Part shown: positions 6,125-10,080 of the stretch, one piece after another | How positions within the stretch are numbered: position 1 is the stretch's first letter | Layout: every line of letters begins with the position of its first letter | Program-made: the position numbers and the translations under genes | NCBI GenBank assembly: GCA_944327405.1 | Contig: CALVHK010000034.1 | Coordinates: 1 to 10,080, forward strand | Origin: an uncultured Bacilli bacterium | GTDB taxonomy: Bacteria; Bacillota_I; Bacilli_A; RF39; UBA660 | DNA: 10,080 bases | Direction of reading: 5' to 3' | Notes under the pieces: generated by a model | What the model was told of the DNA's origin: nothing | The model's input: only the letters and a program-made list of their open reading frames with translations | Database searches by the model: none

Positions 6125-6147
6125 AAAAGAAGCATTATTCTTCTTTT
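6125..6147 (-). terminator. ftsH: Terminator-like hairpin at the end of ftsH, stop codon in its loop
   Basis: On the minus strand AAAAGAAG (6147-6140) pairs with CTTCTTTT (6132-6125) around a 7-base loop that contains the ftsH stop codon. The stem is weak and AT-rich. The T tract is broken (CTTCTTTTCTTATG, then six T), so termination is probably partial and some transcripts should continue into the deaminase gene. Confidence 0.4.
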
Positions 6148-8111
6148 AATGCTTCTGTTAACTCTTCTTTTGTCATTTTTGAATAGCCTTTAATGCCACG
6201 CTCTTTAGCTAATTCTCTCAACTCTGTTAAGGTTTTTTCAGTATCTTCTTTTTCACTTTCAGGATTTAGTTTTCCTGTTGTTACTAAAGAGTCGATTTGT
6301 TCTTTGGTTAAGGTTTCATTTTCTACTAGAGCGTCTGCTAGTAGCATAACTAAATCTTTGTTAGCTTTTAATATTTCTTGGGCTTTCTTGTAGCATTCAT
6401 TAATAATTTTTCTTACTTCTTCATCAATTTCATGAGCTACTTTATCTGAGAAGTTTTTGGCTTTTCCATAATCACGACCTAAGAATACACCTTCTTGTTT
6501 TTCTTCGTATTCTACTGGACCTAAATCACTCATACCATATTCGGTTACCATGGCTCTGGCAATATTTGTTGCTCTTCTAAAGTCATCGCTAGCACCCGTT
6601 GTAATTTCACCTAGATACATCTCTTCACTGACACGTCCACCAAGTAGGCCGGTAATTTGGGCTAGTAATTCATTTTTTGTCATGATACCAATTTTTTCTT
6701 CTTTTGGAAGCATCATCGTGTATCCACCAGCGACACCTCTTGGAATGATGGTAATCTTATGAACTTCGTTGGCATCTTCAAGTTTTAGGCCAATGACAGC
6801 ATGACCTGATTCATGAATAGCAACAAGTCTTTTTTCTTTATCCGTAATCTTACGACTTACTTTGGCAGGTCCCATAAGTACACGATCGGTTGCTTCATCA
6901 ATTTCATCCATTGTTATGGCATCTTTATTGCGTCTTACTGCAAGTAAAGCTGCTTCATTAAGTAAGTTTTCAAGATCAGCACCACTAAAACCTGGTGTTC
7001 TTAAACTCAAGTTCTTCAAGTTTACATCAGGAGCTAATATTTTGTTTTTCGCATGAACTTTTAATATTGCTTCACGCTCATTCGCATCTGGTAAGCTTAC
7101 CGTTACTTGACGGTCAAAACGTCCTGGACGAAGCAAAGCTGGATCCAAAACATCAGGTCGGTTAGTGGCAGCCATAATGATGATGCCTTCATTTTCACCA
7201 AAGCCATCCATTTCGGTTAATAATTGGTTTAGGGTTTGCTCTCTTTCGTCATGGCCTCCGCCTAAGCCAGTGCCTCTTTGACGACCTACAGCATCAATTT
7301 CATCAATGAAAATTAAGCATGGTGCACTTCTTTTCGCATCTTTAAACATTTCACGAACACGGGATGCACCAACACCGACGAATAATTCTACAAAGTCAGA
7401 TCCACTGATGTAGAAGAATGGTACGTTTGCTTCACCTGCAACAGCACGAGCAAGTAAGGTTTTACCGGTTCCTGGAGGACCTACAAGTAATACACCTTTT
7501 GGTATTCTTGCACCTAACTTTTGGAACTTCTTAGGATTTTTCAAGAAGTCGATAAGCTCTTTTACTTCTTCTTTTTCTTCTTTTAATCCAGCTACATCAG
7601 AGAATTTGGCTTGATGTTTGTCATCACTAAGTTTTGCTCTACTCTTACCAAAGTCCATTGAGCCTTTGTTCGAACTTGCAAGTTTAGAGAATAATACATA
7701 AGATATTATAATTAGTAAAACTAATGGTAATACATTTACAATGATATATAATACAGGGCTAGAACCTGGATCAGATTCTGTTGTGTATTCCGGTATTTCA
7801 TTTTCCTCTGTTAAAGCTAAGACATTACTTACCTCTGCTTCAACTACTCTTGTTTCAAATGTTTCATTATCTGCATAACCATCTAACTTACCAGTTATGT
7901 AGTAAACTGATTCGCTGCTTTTTGGCATAATGGTAATCTCTGTTACTTCATTTTGCTCTAAAGCTGTTAATAGTTCACCCGTGGTTAATTCATTTACTCT
8001 TCTTCCCCCCATATTTAATATAAATAGTGTAGCAATAATAATTACTAGTAATACTAAATAAGGGAAAAAGTTTCTAACTGCATTGTTTTTCTTTACATCT
8101 TTTATATTCAT
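6135..8111 (-). CDS. ftsH: ATP-dependent membrane zinc protease FtsH, with a Rho_N-like C-terminal tail
   Basis: FtsH is a hexameric AAA+ protease that extracts and degrades membrane and cytosolic proteins. The 658 residues show helix 1 (about 15-34), an extracytoplasmic domain (35-118), helix 2 (about 121-143), Walker A GPPGTGKT (211-218), the FVG pore loop (244-246), Walker B IFIDE (267-271), the second region of homology (314-334) and the zinc site HESGH (433-437) with Asp510 as probable third ligand. Residues 626-657, after a charged linker, read as a helix-turn-helix of Rho_N/SAP type (LTELRELAKERGIKGYSK), unusual at the end of FtsH. The start overlaps the tilS stop as ATGA, and AGGAGG lies 7 bases upstream, so translation is probably coupled. 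The hpt gene often found between tilS and ftsH in Firmicutes is absent. Confidence 0.97.
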   Translation of the reverse strand: MNIKDVKKNNAVRNFFPYLVLLVIIIATLFILNMGGRRVNELTTGELLTALEQNEVTEITIMPKSSESVYYITGKLDGYADNETFETRVVEAEVSNVLALTEENEIPEYTTESDPGSSPVLYIIVNVLPLVLLIIISYVLFSKLASSNKGSMDFGKSRAKLSDDKHQAKFSDVAGLKEEKEEVKELIDFLKNPKKFQKLGARIPKGVLLVGPPGTGKTLLARAVAGEANVPFFYISGSDFVELFVGVGASRVREMFKDAKRSAPCLIFIDEIDAVGRQRGTGLGGGHDEREQTLNQLLTEMDGFGENEGIIIMAATNRPDVLDPALLRPGRFDRQVTVSLPDANEREAILKVHAKNKILAPDVNLKNLSLRTPGFSGADLENLLNEAALLAVRRNKDAITMDEIDEATDRVLMGPAKVSRKITDKEKRLVAIHESGHAVIGLKLEDANEVHKITIIPRGVAGGYTMMLPKEEKIGIMTKNELLAQITGLLGGRVSEEMYLGEITTGASDDFRRATNIARAMVTEYGMSDLGPVEYEEKQEGVFLGRDYGKAKNFSDKVAHEIDEEVRKIINECYKKAQEILKANKDLVMLLADALVENETLTKEQIDSLVTTGKLNPESEKEDTEKTLTELRELAKERGIKGYSKMTKEELTEALKEE

Positions 8112-9457
8112 TTTTCTTCCTCCTCGTATGAAAGTATTATATCATATATTCCATTACTTTCCACATCAAATTTTGATTTTTTTACACCTGGAAGCCAAAG
8201 AATGGTATCATTGCTGTCTGTTACAACAGGAATTTCCCTTCTTTTCGCTATAGGTATTTTTTCATCTATGTAAATGTCTTTAATCTTTTTCGTTCCTCCT
8301 AGATTTTTAACGGCTATTTTATCACCGTTTCGTCTACTTCTTACTTTAAGAGGTAGTTTAATGTCTTTACTATTTAATCTTAAAATAAAATTGGATTTAT
8401 TTCTACTGTTACTAATTTTTTTTATTATCATATGATTTGGTAATACTAATTCACTATCTAATATATATTCGTAAGCTTCTTCTTTATTAATTTTAACTAT
8501 TTTATAATAATTATAACTTTTTAAGGCTTGATAATTATTTGGTAAATTTACTTGACTGTTACTTTTATTACTTTTAAGCATAGCTATAATTAAATTGGTA
8601 TGTTTGTCACTAATTAAAAATAAGTCATCTATATATATTTTATTTAGGGTATATTCAATTACTTTTTTTAGTAAAAAAGTATCCAGTTTTATTAATTCAT
8701 CCACTTTTATACCCGATTCATTTGAAATAGTTTTTATTAATTCTTTTATATAATTATCAATAAAGTTATTCGCTTCATTTAATTCTTCACTAAATTTTAA
8801 ATATTTTTGATGAATGTTCTTATTTTCTTGTTTTAGAGGCGGTAATATATTTTTACGATAGCGATTTCTCGTATATGTATCACTAAAATTACTTTCATCC
8901 ACATAGTATTTTAAGTTGTGCTGATGCATGTAGGAAAGAATATCTTGTTTTGTTTCGGTAATTAAAGGTCTTATGATTGTATAGTTTCTAAGAGCATATT
9001 CTTTTTTAAAGCCACTGTATCCTTTTAGGCTACTTCCTCTTGAAAGACGCATTAAAATTGTTTCTATTAAATCATCTCCGTGATGGGCCGTCATTAGATA
9101 TTTGGCATGGTATTTTTGGACTAAAGTATTAAAAAATTCATATCTTTTTGTCCTTGCATCATTTTCTAGATTATCATCATTATATTCTAGTATTTCCATG
9201 TATTCATAAATTAAGTTTTCACTCTCACAAACAGATGCAACAAATTCTGCTTCTTCCCTGCTTTCTGGACGTAAATTATGATTAACATGGGCAACAATTA
9301 ATTTTAAATTTAACTTTCTCTTTAACTCACACAATAAATTTAGAAGACACATAGAATCTGGACCACCACTAGTTGCAACAACAATGGTATCTTCTTCTTT
9401 TAATAAAGCATTTAAATATAATAAGACTCTTTTCATAATAATCCCGTGCCTCATCAT
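8108..9457 (-). CDS. tilS: tRNA(Ile)-lysidine synthetase
   Basis: TilS attaches lysine to C34 of the CAU-anticodon isoleucine tRNA using ATP, so that it reads AUA and is charged with Ile. This is essential in a genome where ATA codons are common, as here. The 449-residue product has the PP-loop SGGPDSM (30-36), AHVNHNLR (56-63), TAHHGDDLIET (123-133) and RGSSLKGYSG (140-149), an AT-rich poorly conserved middle, and a TilS C-terminal domain (about 378-440, with VRSRRNGDKI and KIKDIYIDEKIP). Start is uncertain between ATG 9457, the next codon, and ATG 9436 (MKRVLLYLN). None has a strong ribosome binding site of its own; the strong GGAGAGAAAGGA upstream fits a mini-frame ending one base before ATG 9457. 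The last codons (EEEEK) carry the ftsH ribosome binding site. Confidence 0.95.
   Translation of the reverse strand: MMRHGIIMKRVLLYLNALLKEEDTIVVATSGGPDSMCLLNLLCELKRKLNLKLIVAHVNHNLRPESREEAEFVASVCESENLIYEYMEILEYNDDNLENDARTKRYEFFNTLVQKYHAKYLMTAHHGDDLIETILMRLSRGSSLKGYSGFKKEYALRNYTIIRPLITETKQDILSYMHQHNLKYYVDESNFSDTYTRNRYRKNILPPLKQENKNIHQKYLKFSEELNEANNFIDNYIKELIKTISNESGIKVDELIKLDTFLLKKVIEYTLNKIYIDDLFLISDKHTNLIIAMLKSNKSNSQVNLPNNYQALKSYNYYKIVKINKEEAYEYILDSELVLPNHMIIKKISNSRNKSNFILRLNSKDIKLPLKVRSRRNGDKIAVKNLGGTKKIKDIYIDEKIPIAKRREIPVVTDSNDTILWLPGVKKSKFDVESNGIYDIILSYEEEEK
8119..8124 (-). promoter_or_regulatory. ftsH: Strong ribosome binding site of ftsH inside tilS
   Basis: AGGAGG lies 7 bases before the ftsH ATG and within the last codons of tilS, where it is read as part of the Glu run. 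It fixes the ftsH start and points to translational coupling. Confidence 0.85.
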
Positions 9458-9458
9458 T

Positions 9459-9478
9459 TCATATCCAGGACATGTCCT
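9459..9478 (-). promoter_or_regulatory. 12-bp palindrome and four-codon mini-frame before tilS
   Basis: AGGACATGTCCT (9467-9478) is a perfect palindrome in the tilS leader. Its central ATG (9473-9471) is 9 bases after a good GGAG (9486-9483) and opens ATG TCC TGG ATA TGA, ending one base before ATG 9457. The best ribosome binding site therefore serves the mini-frame, and tilS may be translated by reinitiation. The palindrome could instead be a repressor site just after the promoter. Confidence 0.35.
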
Positions 9479-9504
9479 TTCTCTCCAGTAACATGCGCCT
9501 TATT

Positions 9505-9533
9505 ATTTTACCTTATATTTCTTTTTATAGCAA
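9505..9533 (-). promoter_or_regulatory. tilS: Sigma-A promoter of the tilS-ftsH operon
   Basis: On the minus strand TTGCTA (9533-9528) and TAAAAT (9510-9505) are separated by 17 bases. Transcription would start near 9498, about 40 bases before tilS. Confidence 0.6.
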
Positions 9534-9540
9534 GCTTTTT

Positions 9541-10080
9541 TTAATCTAGAGGGCTTGTTCTTGTTAAAATGGCTTTAATATTTTTTTCGATAGCGCCTAA
9601 ATTAAACTTGATTATTTCATTTTTTTCGGCGGCTTCTTTTTGCATCAGAAAATCAAGAAAGTGAAGATCACTTGCTTTGTCTAGGGCATCGCATGTTTTT
9701 AGATAATTGAAATACTCAGCTAGAACTTCGGCTAGAGTGCCGTTGTATGAATTTAAAGTGTTATCATCCCTAACAATACCAATTCCGTAAATGGTGGCAA
9801 TAAAGGGGTTTACCTTTTCAAGGAGATCATCTAATAAGAATGAGTTGTTGCAATAATTGATAAATGGTAGAACATCTTCTTTGTTGTAAAAACGGATTAC
9901 AATGTTTTCGTTGGTAGCTTTTAAATGAAATTTTACGGTAGAAGCAATACTGTTTCTAATTAAATAAGAGAATATCGTTTTTAAAGCACTTATCATGTAT
10001 TCATATTTTACGGGAAAATATATTTTGTAGCTTTCAGTATAACTTGCTCTTTCGTCTACATAAAAACCAATATAATGGGT
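9541..10080 (-). CDS. C-terminal 179 residues of an unknown protein, enters from right edge
   Basis: The frame is open from base 10080 to the TAA at 9543-9541. An internal ATG at 9996 is not the likely start: no ribosome binding site precedes it, and the 28 codons before it are protein-like (YIGFYVDERASYTESYKIYF). The visible part has the pattern of an alpha/beta domain: beta strand KIYFPVKYEY, long helix, strand VKFHLKA, strand NIVIRFYN, helix, then ATIYGIGIVRD and a helical end. This order, with a predicted strand carrying IxIRFY between two helices, loosely recalls the HopA1-like fold found in some effector and lanthipeptide-modifying proteins. I rate that as a guess. No membrane segment is visible. 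No terminator is seen before the tilS promoter, so read-through is possible. Confidence 0.8.
   Translation of the reverse strand, partial: THYIGFYVDERASYTESYKIYFPVKYEYMISALKTIFSYLIRNSIASTVKFHLKATNENIVIRFYNKEDVLPFINYCNNSFLLDDLLEKVNPFIATIYGIGIVRDDNTLNSYNGTLAEVLAEYFNYLKTCDALDKASDLHFLDFLMQKEAAEKNEIIKFNLGAIEKNIKAILTRTSPLD

Noticed and set aside
4393..7056. Several plus-strand frames of about 65-70 codons opposite the surface-protein and ftsH genes
   Set aside because: They are antisense shadows of genes with clear domain matches.
8108..8110. Mycoplasma-type genetic code (TGA as Trp), considered because of the AT-rich, Mollicutes-like content
   Set aside because: TGA ends tilS exactly at the normal length, and Trp codons in the window are TGG.

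Overview
The window is AT-rich, uses the standard bacterial code (tilS ends in TGA and Trp codons are TGG) and carries housekeeping genes of Gram-positive type: typA, tilS, ftsH and a dCMP-deaminase-type gene. It also encodes a signal-anchored surface protein with an InlB-type repeat and a BIG2 domain. Together with short intergenic gaps and strong AGGAGG ribosome binding sites, this suggests an uncultured low-GC Firmicute of the Bacilli/Erysipelotrichia/RF39 kind. No rRNA, tRNA, CRISPR array or insertion sequence was recognised.

Layout. Bases 1-558 hold no long gene but are dense in signals. The start of a minus-strand gene runs off the left edge, with its own sigma-A-like promoter (216-244). 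Three TGTCGAA-like motifs (254-282) matching the Spo0A box lie just upstream of that promoter. Next come a possible plus-strand small RNA with an extended -10 promoter and a terminator (338-488), and the promoter of the next gene. Plus strand: an acidic protein of unknown function (559-1818), then typA (1875-3680) with a terminator directly after its stop. Bases 3711-3821 form the convergent junction.

Minus strand, read from right to left. A partial gene of unknown function enters from the right edge (10080-9541). A promoter then drives tilS (9457-8108), which overlaps ftsH (8111-6135) by 4 bases. A dCMP-deaminase-type gene (6084-5596) follows, and then the Ig-like surface protein (5500 or 5542 to 3848). 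Three genes carry their stop codon in, or touching, the hairpin of a terminator or terminator-like element.

How the genes fit together. TilS (tRNA-Ile2 lysidine formation), TypA (ribosome-associated GTPase) and FtsH (membrane protease) are translation and proteostasis functions. The deaminase supplies dUMP for thymidylate synthesis. The surface protein faces outward and does not depend on the others.

Most notable for follow-up: the Spo0A-box-like array, an FtsH with a C-terminal Rho_N/SAP-like helical tail, the inverted repeat spanning the promoter and ribosome binding site of the unknown acidic gene, the paired extracytoplasmic cysteines of the surface protein, and the two proteins of unknown function. 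I do not see a defence island or any clearly new multi-gene system.
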